NCBI GenBank assembly: GCA_019120175.1 | Contig: DWVP01000003.1 | Location: 62,001 to 126,000, forward strand | Reading direction: 5' to 3' | Source of the DNA: Candidatus Corynebacterium faecigallinarum | Lineage (GTDB): Bacteria; Actinomycetota; Actinomycetes; Mycobacteriales; Mycobacteriaceae | Length of the DNA: 64,000 nt | Part shown: piece after piece, positions 43,414 through 52,143 of the stretch | How the letters are laid out: each line of letters begins with the position of its first letter | How positions within the stretch are numbered: the first letter of the stretch is position 1 | Translations under genes and position numbers: made by a program | The notes under the pieces: generated by a model | Database searches by the model: none | What the model saw: only the letters and a program-made list of their open reading frames with translations | What the model was told of the DNA's origin: nothing

Positions 43414-43974
43414 CTACCCCAGCTTCTTGCGGACCTCCTGGAAGGCGTCGGCCCAGGCGAGCAGGGTCTTCAGCAGCGGCTGGAAGGGACCGGTGGAGAC
43501 GTCCTGCGGGGTGAACTTCCCGTCGGTGAAGTCCGTGAACAGGGAGAATGCAGCGACGTCACGGACGGTGGCGGCACCGAAGTTGGCGAAAGCCACGCGC
43601 CAGTTCTCCACGGCGCGCACCCCCTTGTCGGCACCGTAGCTGGCGAAGGCGATGGGCTTGTTGCGGAACTCGGAGCCGACGAAGTCGATGGCGTTCTTCA
43701 GCGGGCCGGGCACGGAGTGGTTGTACTCCGGGGTGACCACGATGTAACCGTCGAAGGGCTCCAGGGCCGCGCCCCAGGCCTTGGTGTGCTCGTTGGCGTA
43801 CTGGTGAGCGCCGCCGGGGATGGGCTCGTCGAGGACGGGCAGGTCGTAGTCGCCGAAGTTGACGACGGTGTTCTCCACGCCGGCCTCGTCCAGCTGGGCC
43901 TTGACCCAGGTGACGACCTGGGGGTTCAGCGCTCCGGGGCGGGTGGATCCGGCGATGATTCCGATGCTGGTCAT
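43414..43974 (-). CDS. NADPH-dependent FMN reductase
   Basis: 186-residue flavodoxin-fold reductase. GIIAGSTRPGALNPQVVTWV is the FMN phosphate loop, TPEYNHSVPGPLKNAIDF is the family signature, and FASYGADKGVRAVENWR follows. Members reduce quinones, azo dyes or flavins. I use ATG 43974 because AAGGAG lies 10 nt upstream. It is a single gene between the lipoprotein gene and the OPT transporter, all on the minus strand. Confidence 0.88.
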   Translation of the reverse strand: MTSIGIIAGSTRPGALNPQVVTWVKAQLDEAGVENTVVNFGDYDLPVLDEPIPGGAHQYANEHTKAWGAALEPFDGYIVVTPEYNHSVPGPLKNAIDFVGSEFRNKPIAFASYGADKGVRAVENWRVAFANFGAATVRDVAAFSLFTDFTDGKFTPQDVSTGPFQPLLKTLLAWADAFQEVRKKLG

Positions 43975-44088
43975 GGTGAGGGGACTCCTTGGTGAGTGTT
44001 GGTGGATGGTTGTTGCGGACCTGCGCGATCCTACCATCAGTGACACGTCACCAACCTGGTGTGGAAGCGGGTCGGCGGTTGAACGAGA

Positions 44089-44125
44089 GAGGACCCCGCC
44101 GGTAGAAACAATCGGCGGGGTCCTC
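44089..44125 (-). terminator. Terminator hairpin after the OPT transporter gene
   Basis: A perfect 13-bp stem (44125-44113 with 44101-44089, arms GAGGACCCCGCCG) and an 11-nt loop lie 12 nt past the OPT stop codon on the minus strand. The following TCTCTCGTTC is only moderately T-rich. Confidence 0.75.
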
Positions 44126-44136
44126 AGGTGGCGGCG

Positions 44137-46266
44137 TCAGGCGTTGGACGCAGCGTCCGCCTCAGCGTCCGACCCGGCATCCGACCCGGCGTCCTGCTCG
44201 GCACGGACGGCACGCATCCGCACCCAGCGGTACAGCCCCAGGATGATGCCGACGAAGACAAGCGCGCCGAGCCACTGCGAGGCACCGGCCCAGCCGTCCG
44301 GCATGATGCCGAGCGCATCAGAATCCCCGGTACCAGCGATAATTCCGGCGTTGAGCACCCCGAAGAGGCTCTCGCCGACGATCAGGCCGGTGGCACCCAG
44401 TACACCCAGGCGCTTCGCGGACTCCGGGTTGCCGCGCTTGTCCGCCCAACGGTTGTAAAACCAGCCGGCGAAGGCACCGACGGGGATGATCAGTGTCAGG
44501 GAGATCGGCAGGTACATGCCCATGCCGACGGCCAACGGCGGCAGAGCGAAGTGGCCGGAGGTACGACGACGCACCACCTCATCCACCACGATGATGCCCA
44601 CGCCGATCAATGCGCCGAGACCGATGAGGCCCCAGTCCAGGGAGTCACCGAAGATGCCCTCGGCGACCGACGAGAGCAGGCCTGCCTGCGGGGCGGCCAG
44701 GGCGTCCGGCCCGGCACCGGGGGCGCCGACGAAACCGAAGGCGTCAGCCATCAGGCCCAGGATCGGCGGGATGACCAGCGAACCGAAGACCACACCGATG
44801 ATCAGCGCGGTCTGCTGCTTCCACGGGGTCGCGCCGACCAGCTGGCCGGTCTTCAGGTCCTGCAGGTTGTCGTTGGAGATCGTGGCGACACCGAACACCA
44901 CCGCGGCGGTGAACAGGGTGTAGGCGACCAGTGCCATCGGGTCGCCGCCGTCGTCATTGCCGGTGACGACCTTGATCAGCAGGGCGGCGAGCAGCACCAC
45001 GATCACACCGACGCCGGAGATCGGGGAGTTGGACGATCCGATCAGACCGGCCATGTAACCGCAGACCGCGGCGATGACCAGGCCGAGGAGCAGGACAAAC
45101 AGGATGCTGAAGGTGATCAGCGTGCCGGTGTGGTGGCTGACACCGGTGTCGGAGAGGAAGTCCCACAGCAGCCAACCGATCGGCAGCATCAGCACAATGA
45201 CGCTGGTCACGACGATGCTGACCGGGATGTCACGCTCGGTGATGTCGATCTCGCGTCCTTCCTTGCGGGCGCGGGAGGCGGCTAGCGAGGCGGTGATGCC
45301 GCGGACGACCGGGCCGATGATCTTCAGCAGCGTCCAGATCGCGGCGATGGCCATCGCACCGGCACCGACGAAGCGGACGTCGTCGGAGAAGGTCGTGTTG
45401 ACCAGGTCGGCGAGGGCGTCCCCAACGGTGGCGTTGGTGATGTCACCGCTGGTGAACACCGGCAGCAGGACGCCGAAGGAGATGACCAGGCCGACGATCA
45501 TGGCGATGCCGACCATCGGGCCGACGAGGTGGCCGACACCGATCAGCGCCAGCGACAGACTGGAACCGACCATCGTGCCGCCGGCGGCGCCGCCCGCGCC
45601 GAGCTTGAAGGTGGCGGAGAGCTCGCCGGCGGTGACTTTCAGCGCGGTGAGCAGGGACATACCCGCGGACGCCAGGCCACCGACGATGATGGCGATGAGA
45701 CCGTCGCGGTTGTCGCGGTTGCTGGGGTCACCGTCGCCGACCTTGAGCACCTCGGCGGCGGCGACACCCTCGGGGAAGGGCAGGTCGTCCCTGGTGCCGG
45801 TGTTGGTGACCAGGGCGCGGCGCAGCGGGATGGAGTACATGACACCGAGCACGCCACCGATGAGGCAGACCAGCATGGTGGTCCAGTACGGGAAACCGGT
45901 CCACCAGCCGATCATGATCAGGCCGGGGAGCACGAAGATGATCGCCGAGAGGGTGCCTGCGGCCGACGCGATGGTCTGGACGATGTTGTTCTCGGTGATG
46001 GAGTGATTCTTCAGTTTTCGCAGCACCGCCATGGAGATCACCGCGGCGGGGATCGAGGTGGCGAAGGTGAGGCCGACCTTGAGGCCCAGGTAGACGTTGG
46101 CGGCGGTGAACACCAGCGTGATCAGGCCACCGAGGATGACGGCGCGGAGCGTGAGTTCGCGCAGCGGTGTCTGCGGTTTCTGCGACTCCACGGTTGCAGT
46201 CGCGGCGCCGGACGAATTCGCCGGCTCCTGCGCTGGTGAGGGGGAAGGTGAGGACGTGCCAGCCAC
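44137..46266 (-). CDS. OPT-family oligopeptide/metal-chelate transporter
   Basis: 709-residue polytopic membrane protein with about 15 hydrophobic segments. LTLRAVILGGLITLVFTAAN and NIVQTIASAAGTLSAIIFVL are characteristic of the prokaryotic OPT/YSL family, which imports oligopeptides or metal-chelator complexes. Start GTG 46266 is preceded by GAAAGAGAG. Upstream, a CATAA-N5-TTATG palindrome (46331-46345) lies in an AT-richer promoter. YSL members move iron-nicotianamine chelates, so a metal link is conceivable, but no iron box was seen here. Confidence 0.88.
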   Translation of the reverse strand: MAGTSSPSPSPAQEPANSSGAATATVESQKPQTPLRELTLRAVILGGLITLVFTAANVYLGLKVGLTFATSIPAAVISMAVLRKLKNHSITENNIVQTIASAAGTLSAIIFVLPGLIMIGWWTGFPYWTTMLVCLIGGVLGVMYSIPLRRALVTNTGTRDDLPFPEGVAAAEVLKVGDGDPSNRDNRDGLIAIIVGGLASAGMSLLTALKVTAGELSATFKLGAGGAAGGTMVGSSLSLALIGVGHLVGPMVGIAMIVGLVISFGVLLPVFTSGDITNATVGDALADLVNTTFSDDVRFVGAGAMAIAAIWTLLKIIGPVVRGITASLAASRARKEGREIDITERDIPVSIVVTSVIVLMLPIGWLLWDFLSDTGVSHHTGTLITFSILFVLLLGLVIAAVCGYMAGLIGSSNSPISGVGVIVVLLAALLIKVVTGNDDGGDPMALVAYTLFTAAVVFGVATISNDNLQDLKTGQLVGATPWKQQTALIIGVVFGSLVIPPILGLMADAFGFVGAPGAGPDALAAPQAGLLSSVAEGIFGDSLDWGLIGLGALIGVGIIVVDEVVRRRTSGHFALPPLAVGMGMYLPISLTLIIPVGAFAGWFYNRWADKRGNPESAKRLGVLGATGLIVGESLFGVLNAGIIAGTGDSDALGIMPDGWAGASQWLGALVFVGIILGLYRWVRMRAVRAEQDAGSDAGSDAEADAASNA

Positions 46267-46330
46267 GGTGGGCTCTCTTTCCGGTCAGCGAACGGCTCAC
46301 GAACCAACCAGGGTGACTGCCGTTCACTTA

Positions 46331-46345
46331 CATAACACAATTATG
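46331..46345. promoter_or_regulatory. Short palindrome in the OPT promoter region
   Basis: CATAACACAATTATG has 5-bp perfect arms around a 5-nt centre, about 65 nt upstream of the OPT start. It is in the most AT-rich part of this 300-bp gap and could be an operator overlapping the -10 region. Confidence 0.35.
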
Positions 46346-46466
46346 GATACCCTGACCGGGCCATTCTAGTCCCCGCCACGTGCTTCCCCACAAATGCCGA
46401 TCCACGGCCCCCTTCCGGACGCAGGGGCGGGAACCATCGGCCAGAAAGTCGACCAACGCAATCCAT

Positions 46467-46546
46467 CACACCGCCGGCGATTTCCTTCGATAGCCTGCAA
46501 TCCCCTGACCTGCAGGTCTCATCATGTGAAAATCGACGGCGGTGTG
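46467..46546. repeat. Intergenic palindrome D (17-bp arms) with nested palindrome
   Basis: Arms 46467-46483 (CACACCGCCGGCGATTT) and 46530-46546 pair at 16 of 17 positions around a 46-nt loop, which itself contains the perfect palindrome GACCTGCAGGTC (46507-46518). It lies 3' of the FtsX-like permease gene, in the 46267-46567 gap, which otherwise holds only the OPT promoter. Confidence 0.65.
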
Positions 46547-46567
46547 GTGTATGAACGGGGTCGCGCC

Positions 46568-49273
46568 CTACTCCGCGATCGCCTCCAGCGGTCTTGTCCG
46601 GGCGGCCTTCACCGCCGGGCCGGCTGCAGCGACCACGCCGACGACCGCGCTACCGGCCACCATCCCGGCGACCAGGCCCCACGGCACCGCGGTGGTTTCG
46701 ATCCCGTCACCGGACATCACCTTCAGGAAGGCCCAGCCCAGGCCCAGGCCCAGCAGCACACCGACCAGCGCACCGTACAGGGCGATCTGCACCGCCTCCA
46801 GCACGATCATGCCTCTGACCTGCCCGCGGAGCGTACCGACCGCACGCAGCATACCGATCTCCTGCCGACGCTCGATCACGTTCAGCGCCAGGGTGTTGAT
46901 GATGCCCAGCACAGCCACGATCACCGCCAGGGCCAGCAGTGCGTACAGCACATTCAGCATCTGGTCGATCAGCACCGCCTGCTGCCCGGCGAACTCCTCC
47001 GAGGTCAGCACCTGCACCACGATGTAGTCCTCGGTGGCGGTCTCCAGGTTGGTCCGCAGCGTCTGCTCCGACACCGAGCCGTCACCGTCGACGAAGATGG
47101 AGAAGATGCTCATCGAGTTGCCCGCACCAATCGATGCCGCGATCGGCTCCAGCGCCGACCAGGACACCAGGGTGTCACCGAGCAGGTCATGCGGCTCGTA
47201 GGTTCCGAGCAGCTCCACCTGGCCGACCTCGCGGGCGGGGGCGTCCGGCACGTAGACGTTCATCGGCAACGTTTCGCCCACCGACCAGCCCTTCTCCTCG
47301 GCGACCTCGGCGTTGGCGACCACGCCGGGACGGTCCAGCGACAGGTCACCCTCGACCACCTCGACACCGCCGGAGACCTGCGGGTCGCCGTCGATCACGC
47401 CGGTGCCCGAGTACTGGGCGTCCGGACCGTCCGGCATCTCGCCGACCGTCACCGGCACATAGCCGTACCCGGCGGCCTCACCGACACCGTCGGCGTCCCG
47501 CACGTCGCCCAGCGCGCTCATCGGCACCGGGAATCCGCCACCGTTCGGGCCGGTCAGGATGTAGTCGGAGGTGACCGTCTCACCGATCATGTCCGACAGC
47601 GAGGCCTTCATCGACGCACCCAGCATGCCGATGCACGCCACCAGCGCCACACCGAGGGTCAGGGCGAAGGCCGTGGTTGCGGTGCGTCGGGGGTTGCGTC
47701 CGGAATTGGTGGACGCCAACCGTCCGACGGGTCCGAAGGGCAGCCCGATCACCGAACCGATACCTCGCACCACCGGACGCGACAGCGCCGGCGAGAACAG
47801 AAATGTACCGATGATCACCGCAAGCGCACCAACGCCGACCAGGGAGGCGCGCGGCCCGGTGTCCGCGTCGATGAACACTCCGGCCAGTGCGGCGGCCACA
47901 CCAGCCACCGCCAGCACCGCGCCGACAATGGTCCGTCCCCGCAGGGAGGTGGACGCGAGGTCACCGGATCGCATCGCCTCCACCGGGCGCACCGCGCCCG
48001 CCCGGCGCGCCGGAGCCCACGCCGAAATCACCGTGACAATCAGGCCCAGCACCAGCGGGATCGCCAGCGAGGCAGGCGTGACAAGCACACCGGCGGCGGG
48101 CAGACCCGCACCCGTGGCGTTGATGATCGCGAAGATGCCGTGGGCCAGGCCGAAGCCGGCGGCCACACCGAGGGCGGAACCGATGATGCCGACGACGATC
48201 GCCTCCAGCACCACCGAACCGGTGATCTGGCGGGAGGACACACCGAGAGACCGCAGCAGCGCGAACTCACGGGTGCGCTGGGCGACGATCATCGAGAAGG
48301 TGTTGGCGATGATGAACGTGCCCACCACCAGCGCGATCAGACCGAAGGCGATGAGGAAGTAGTTGACGAAGCTCAGGGCCTCGTCGATCATCGCGGTCTG
48401 TTCCTCGCCATGCTCCGCGCCGGTCTGCACCTGGTAGCTGCCGGGGTCGACGACTCCGGCCGCCGACAGGTCGCGCAGCTGCGCCTCCAGCGACGTGGTG
48501 AGTTCCTCCTCGCTGACGCCGTCGGCCGCTTCGAGGGAGAACATCGACGTCGTCTCACCGTCGGTGAAGGTCTCGAGGTAGGACGGCTCCTCCATCGCCA
48601 GGCCGACGAATCCGCCACCGTCGATGTCGATGTCGTAGACACCGGAGATGGTGACGTTGGTGCGTCCGGTCGGGTCGACGACAACCAAGTCATCGCCGAC
48701 GGACAGGTCGTGACTCTCCGCGGCGGAGCTGTTGACCACGACCTCGTCGGGGCCGGTGGGCGCCTGGCCGTCGGCGATGCTCCACGAAGGGCCGACGACT
48801 TCGTCCTCCGGGTACCAGGACATGACGAAGGCGGGGGCACCGCCGGTCTGCAGGGTCTCGAAGTTGGCGGCGTCGGCGGCGCTGTCGCCACCGTCGGAAC
48901 CGTTGCCGGTACCGGTGCCCTCGGACGCCGCCGCGACGACGACCTGGGTCTCGCTGGCGTTGTTCAGCGAGCCGACCTCCGGATTCTCGGCCAGTTGTGC
49001 GCCGAGTTCCAGCGGCAACGGCGACCTGGGGTTGTCCGCGGCCACCACGGCATCGATGCCTTTGGTGGTGGACTCGGTGAGAGTGTCGAAAGTCTTCTGC
49101 AGTGACGCGGTGAACATCAGCGAGCCGGCGATGAAGGCCGTGCCGAGCACCACCGCCAACACCGTCAGCAGCAGTCGTACTTTATGGGCGGCCAGGTCAC
49201 GCAGCGAGATACGTCGCATGGTGGCCGTGGATGAGGTTGAGGATGTGGACGAGGTTCGTGATCGGGCAGACAT
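46568..49273 (-). CDS. MacB/FtsX-type ABC transporter permease
   Basis: 901-residue permease with two FtsX (ABC3) blocks. It starts with a Ser/Thr repeat lead and ISLRDLAAHKVRLLLTVLAV, then has a large extracellular domain (about 60-270). The first membrane block is about 290-420, followed by two central segments; a second extracellular domain and a final membrane block complete it (ITGSVVLEAIVVGIIGSALG and VRGMIVLEAVQIALYGALVG are the repeated FtsX elements). Its start lies 5 nt after the ATPase stop, with AAGGG 10 nt upstream. Such pairs export lipids, peptides or signals, or resist cell-envelope stress. Substrate unknown. Confidence 0.87.
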   Translation of the reverse strand: MSARSRTSSTSSTSSTATMRRISLRDLAAHKVRLLLTVLAVVLGTAFIAGSLMFTASLQKTFDTLTESTTKGIDAVVAADNPRSPLPLELGAQLAENPEVGSLNNASETQVVVAAASEGTGTGNGSDGGDSAADAANFETLQTGGAPAFVMSWYPEDEVVGPSWSIADGQAPTGPDEVVVNSSAAESHDLSVGDDLVVVDPTGRTNVTISGVYDIDIDGGGFVGLAMEEPSYLETFTDGETTSMFSLEAADGVSEEELTTSLEAQLRDLSAAGVVDPGSYQVQTGAEHGEEQTAMIDEALSFVNYFLIAFGLIALVVGTFIIANTFSMIVAQRTREFALLRSLGVSSRQITGSVVLEAIVVGIIGSALGVAAGFGLAHGIFAIINATGAGLPAAGVLVTPASLAIPLVLGLIVTVISAWAPARRAGAVRPVEAMRSGDLASTSLRGRTIVGAVLAVAGVAAALAGVFIDADTGPRASLVGVGALAVIIGTFLFSPALSRPVVRGIGSVIGLPFGPVGRLASTNSGRNPRRTATTAFALTLGVALVACIGMLGASMKASLSDMIGETVTSDYILTGPNGGGFPVPMSALGDVRDADGVGEAAGYGYVPVTVGEMPDGPDAQYSGTGVIDGDPQVSGGVEVVEGDLSLDRPGVVANAEVAEEKGWSVGETLPMNVYVPDAPAREVGQVELLGTYEPHDLLGDTLVSWSALEPIAASIGAGNSMSIFSIFVDGDGSVSEQTLRTNLETATEDYIVVQVLTSEEFAGQQAVLIDQMLNVLYALLALAVIVAVLGIINTLALNVIERRQEIGMLRAVGTLRGQVRGMIVLEAVQIALYGALVGVLLGLGLGWAFLKVMSGDGIETTAVPWGLVAGMVAGSAVVGVVAAAGPAVKAARTRPLEAIAE

Positions 49274-49278
49274 CGCGA

Positions 49279-50064
49279 TTACAACCCTTCGATACTGGTC
49301 ATGGTGGTCAGGATCTGCTCGACATCCGGCTGGCGCAGTTCGCTGACGACCTGACCGTCGGCGAGGAAGATCACCCGGTCGGCGTAGGCGGCGGCCCTGG
49401 CGTCGTGGGTGACGATGACGACGGTCTGGTGGTCACGGTCGACGGCGGCGCGCAGGATGGCCAGCACCTCGGCCGAGGAGTTGGAGTCCAGGTTGCCGGT
49501 CGGCTCGTCGCCGACGATGATCTCCGGACGCGCCACCAGGGCACGGGCGCATGCCACGCGCTGTTGCTGGCCGCCGGAGAGTTCGGAGGGCCGGTGACCG
49601 AGGCGGTCGGTGAGCCCCAACCGGTCGGTGATCTCGGCGAACCAGTCCTTGTCGACCTTGTCGCCGGCGACGTCGATCGGCAGGGTGATGTTCTCCGCGG
49701 CGGTGAGTGTGGGCACCAGGTTGAAGGACTGGAAGATGAAGCCGAGCCGGTCGCGGCGCAGCTTGGTCAGTGCCTTGTCGCCGAGCTGGGAGATGTCGGT
49801 GGTGCCCAGGTAGGCGGCACCGTTGGTAGGGGTGTCGAGGCCGGCCATGCAGTGCATCAGCGTGGACTTGCCGGAGCCGGACGGCCCCATGATGGCGGTG
49901 AACTCGCCGGGGGCGAACTCCACGGTGACGTTGTCCAGGGCGACGACCTTGGTGTCGCCGGCCCCGTAGATCTTCGACATGTTCTCGGCGCGGGCGGCGG
50001 GGATGTCCTTCACCGCGGTGTTCTGGTTGTTCTGGGTGTTCTGGTTGTTCGGGGTTGCGTGCAT
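49279..50064 (-). CDS. ABC transporter ATPase (LolD/MacB type)
   Basis: 261-residue ATPase partner of the permease that follows. Walker A is GPSGSGKST, the signature LSGGQQQR and Walker B is IIVGDEPTGNLDS, the last typical of the LolD/FtsE/MacB group. The N-terminal ~15 residues are an Asn/Gln/Thr repeat (NNQNTQNNQNT) encoded by a short tandem repeat. The start ATG 50064 has AAGGA about 8 nt upstream. It is the first gene of a two-gene operon. Confidence 0.9.
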   Translation of the reverse strand: MHATPNNQNTQNNQNTAVKDIPAARAENMSKIYGAGDTKVVALDNVTVEFAPGEFTAIMGPSGSGKSTLMHCMAGLDTPTNGAAYLGTTDISQLGDKALTKLRRDRLGFIFQSFNLVPTLTAAENITLPIDVAGDKVDKDWFAEITDRLGLTDRLGHRPSELSGGQQQRVACARALVARPEIIVGDEPTGNLDSNSSAEVLAILRAAVDRDHQTVVIVTHDARAAAYADRVIFLADGQVVSELRQPDVEQILTTMTSIEGL

Positions 50065-50085
50065 GACTCAATCCTTCAGCTGTGA

Positions 50086-50639
50086 CGGCACCGTCCGCGT
50101 CCCCCGTTAGAGGGATATCTGGGTTCCGGGTTCCCAGTCATCGCATCCGATCCGTCGTCGTCGGGAGTTGGCCTCACTCCCCTGGTCATATTCCAGCCTA
50201 TGGGTCTGTGACCCCCTGGGCTATCGGGGATCACCCTGACTGTCCCCTGATCTCCTGCGCCTTGGCATCCCTGATGCCAAGGCCCTCAGCTCCCTGCTCC
50301 TTGGCATCCCTGATGCCCTCCCTGAGTCTCGGCGTCGCCCCGAACCTGCCTGCCCTCTGCCTGCCCCCTCTGCCTGCCCCCCTCTGCCCGGCCTCTCTGT
50401 CCTAGTCGTCCAGGCCGCCCGAGGCAGTGGCATCGTAAATGTCCTCTTGGTCAGTGTAGATGGCCATTGGCAATGCCAGCGGCCCCCGATTGGAGGCTCC
50501 GACCGCTTCCCTCCAGGTGGCCCGCGAAGAGGACTTGTGCAGACAACTCGTGAAGAGGACTTGACGCAGGAGAGGCCTGACACGGGAACAGGAATCGGCA
50601 CGGCGAATTCAGCCTCGGCATCGCCCGCTCCTACTTAAG
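50086..50639. other. Gene-poor, repeat-rich stretch
   Basis: No convincing gene. It contains a perfect 10-bp hairpin (50260-50282, arms CCTTGGCATC) whose unit is repeated directly at 50299-50317, and a CTCTGCCTGCCCC-like pyrimidine repeat (about 50350-50390). It also has a direct repeat GAAGAGGACTTG at 50526 and 50552. On the minus strand 50467-50402 reads MAIYTDQEDIYDATASGGLD and stops, which looks protein-like and may be the tail of a lost gene. The left part should hold the promoter of the ABC ATPase gene. Remaining sequence shows nothing I can name. Confidence 0.45.
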
Positions 50640-51305
50640 CTGAAGCCCACGTTCCCGACGAAGAATGGTCCCCGTCTCGTCCTCGTCACCGGCGCAGCCT
50701 CCGGGCTGGGTCTGGAGCTCGCCAAGCAGTTCCTCGACAAGGGTGACCGGGTGATCCTCACCGACATCCATGCGTCCGCACCTGACTCCCTCAACCAGAT
50801 CGACCAGCTCAGCGGCGACTGGTCCTACCGCCCCCTCGACGTCACCAGTGAGGATGACTGGAATGCCGTCGCCGAGGACATCGACGAGCTCGACGTCCTC
50901 ATCAGCAACGCCGGCATCGCCGTCGGAGGCTCGGTGGATTCGACCTCCCTGGAGACCTGGCAGCGGGCCCTGGACATCAACCTGCTGGGCTCGGTGCGCG
51001 GTGTGCGCGCCCTGTCGCCGAAGATCGCGAAGGGTGGTCGGATCTCCCTGACCGGCGACGACGAGTCCGCCGACGATCTCGCCCGGTGGCTGCTCAACAA
51101 CACCTGGTTGGACGCTGCGACCATCGCCCGCCGCGCCGTGAAGGGCATCGAGGCGCGTCGGGTGGTCGTCACGCCGGACGCTTTCGCGGCGTTCAACTGG
51201 TACTCGAAGCGCTTCACCCGCATTCCGCACCTCATGGCCGTCCGCGCCATCGGCTGGGGCGTGGCCAAGCAGCAGCAACGGACGCGGAAGAAGACGAAGC
51301 GGTAG
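50640..51305 (+). pseudogene. Short-chain dehydrogenase/reductase missing its catalytic core
   Basis: The frame reads LVLVTGAASGLGLELAKQF (cofactor loop TGxxxGxG), then LDVTSEDDW, ISNAGIAVGGSV and INLLGSVRGVRAL, so the N-terminal Rossmann half is clear. After PKIAKGGRIS it jumps to LTGDDESADDLARWLL. The stretch with the Ser and the YxxxK catalytic pair, about 60-70 residues, is absent without loss of frame. There is also no standard start: the frame begins at CTG 50640 (homologues start MKPTFP-like here) and the first GTG is 50751, inside the fold. It cannot be an active SDR. Confidence 0.7.
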
Positions 51306-51409
51306 TCGCCCAGCACTTCCCGCTGACCTTCTCAGGGACGGTCCCGGCGTGGATCGTGGGTACCGCGCCCTCGTCGCCCTGGTCCGCGACCCGAACAAGG
51401 TTGAGGCCC

Positions 51410-51971
51410 ATCCGCTGGGTAGAGACATCCCTGTCCGGGGAGAGCTTCACCTACGTCAACCCGACCTACCTCGCCGACTCGAACGTCCCGAAGTACGTCG
51501 GCATGTCCGTCGGCTCCTACCACTACGCCCAGCCCAGCTCGGCCCCCGGCGATGCGGCAGCTCAGGCGAACTTCTTCGCGAAAACCTCCATCGTCAGCCA
51601 CTTCCCCACGCTGCCCCCGGTCCTCGACCTGGAGGAATCCGGCGGACTGAGCCCCAAGGAGCTGCAGGACTGGGTCCGCGAGTACGTGTCCGTGGTCAAG
51701 ATGCGCACCGGACGGGACGCCATGATCTACACCTCCCCGACCTTCTGGCCCGACCTTCTGGCGCGATGCCATGGCAGACACCACGGAGTTCGCCAACCAT
51801 CCGCTGTGGCTGGCCCATTACGGCACCGACACTCCGGATGTCCCCGGCGGCTGGAAGTTCGCCACGATCCACCAGTACAGCAGCGAAGGTCAGGTCCCGG
51901 GCATCAACGGCCCAGTCGGCAAGAACACCTTCAACGGTTACAAGGTTCAGCTCGCGTCGTTCCTGCGGTAG
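51410..51971 (+). pseudogene. GH25 lysozyme remnant with a 13-bp duplication
   Basis: The frame from about 51410 reads YVNPTYLADSN, VGSYHYAQPS and PPVLDLEESGG (the DxE active-site strand), then IYTSPTFWP. It leaves frame where CCGACCTTCTGGC is directly duplicated (51737-51749 and 51750-51762). The next frame continues ADTTEFANHPLWLAHYGTD, GWKFATIHQYSSEG and INGPVGKNTFNGYK to a stop at 51971, the normal GH25 C terminus. The N-terminal strand with the first catalytic Asp and about 10 residues before YVNP are also missing. GH25 enzymes cleave peptidoglycan; this copy is dead unless the duplication is an error. Confidence 0.75.
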
Positions 51972-52143
51972 ACCTCCCCCCCCACGTTCAATAGCCAGCA
52001 ACAACCGGCAACGACCAGCAACGACCAGGTCATTTCCCGCCCATCGGCATCGGCAGGTGAGCAAGCCGGGTCAAAACACCCGGCGCGGACAAAAACTGTG
52101 ACATTCTTGGGTGAACCCTGATGCCTACTGAAGCGGGTACATC

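Noticed and set aside
46394..49105. 903-codon plus-strand ORF opposite the FtsX permease
   Set aside because: It is a shadow rich in His, Arg, Gln and Asp; the minus strand has the coherent membrane protein and operon context.
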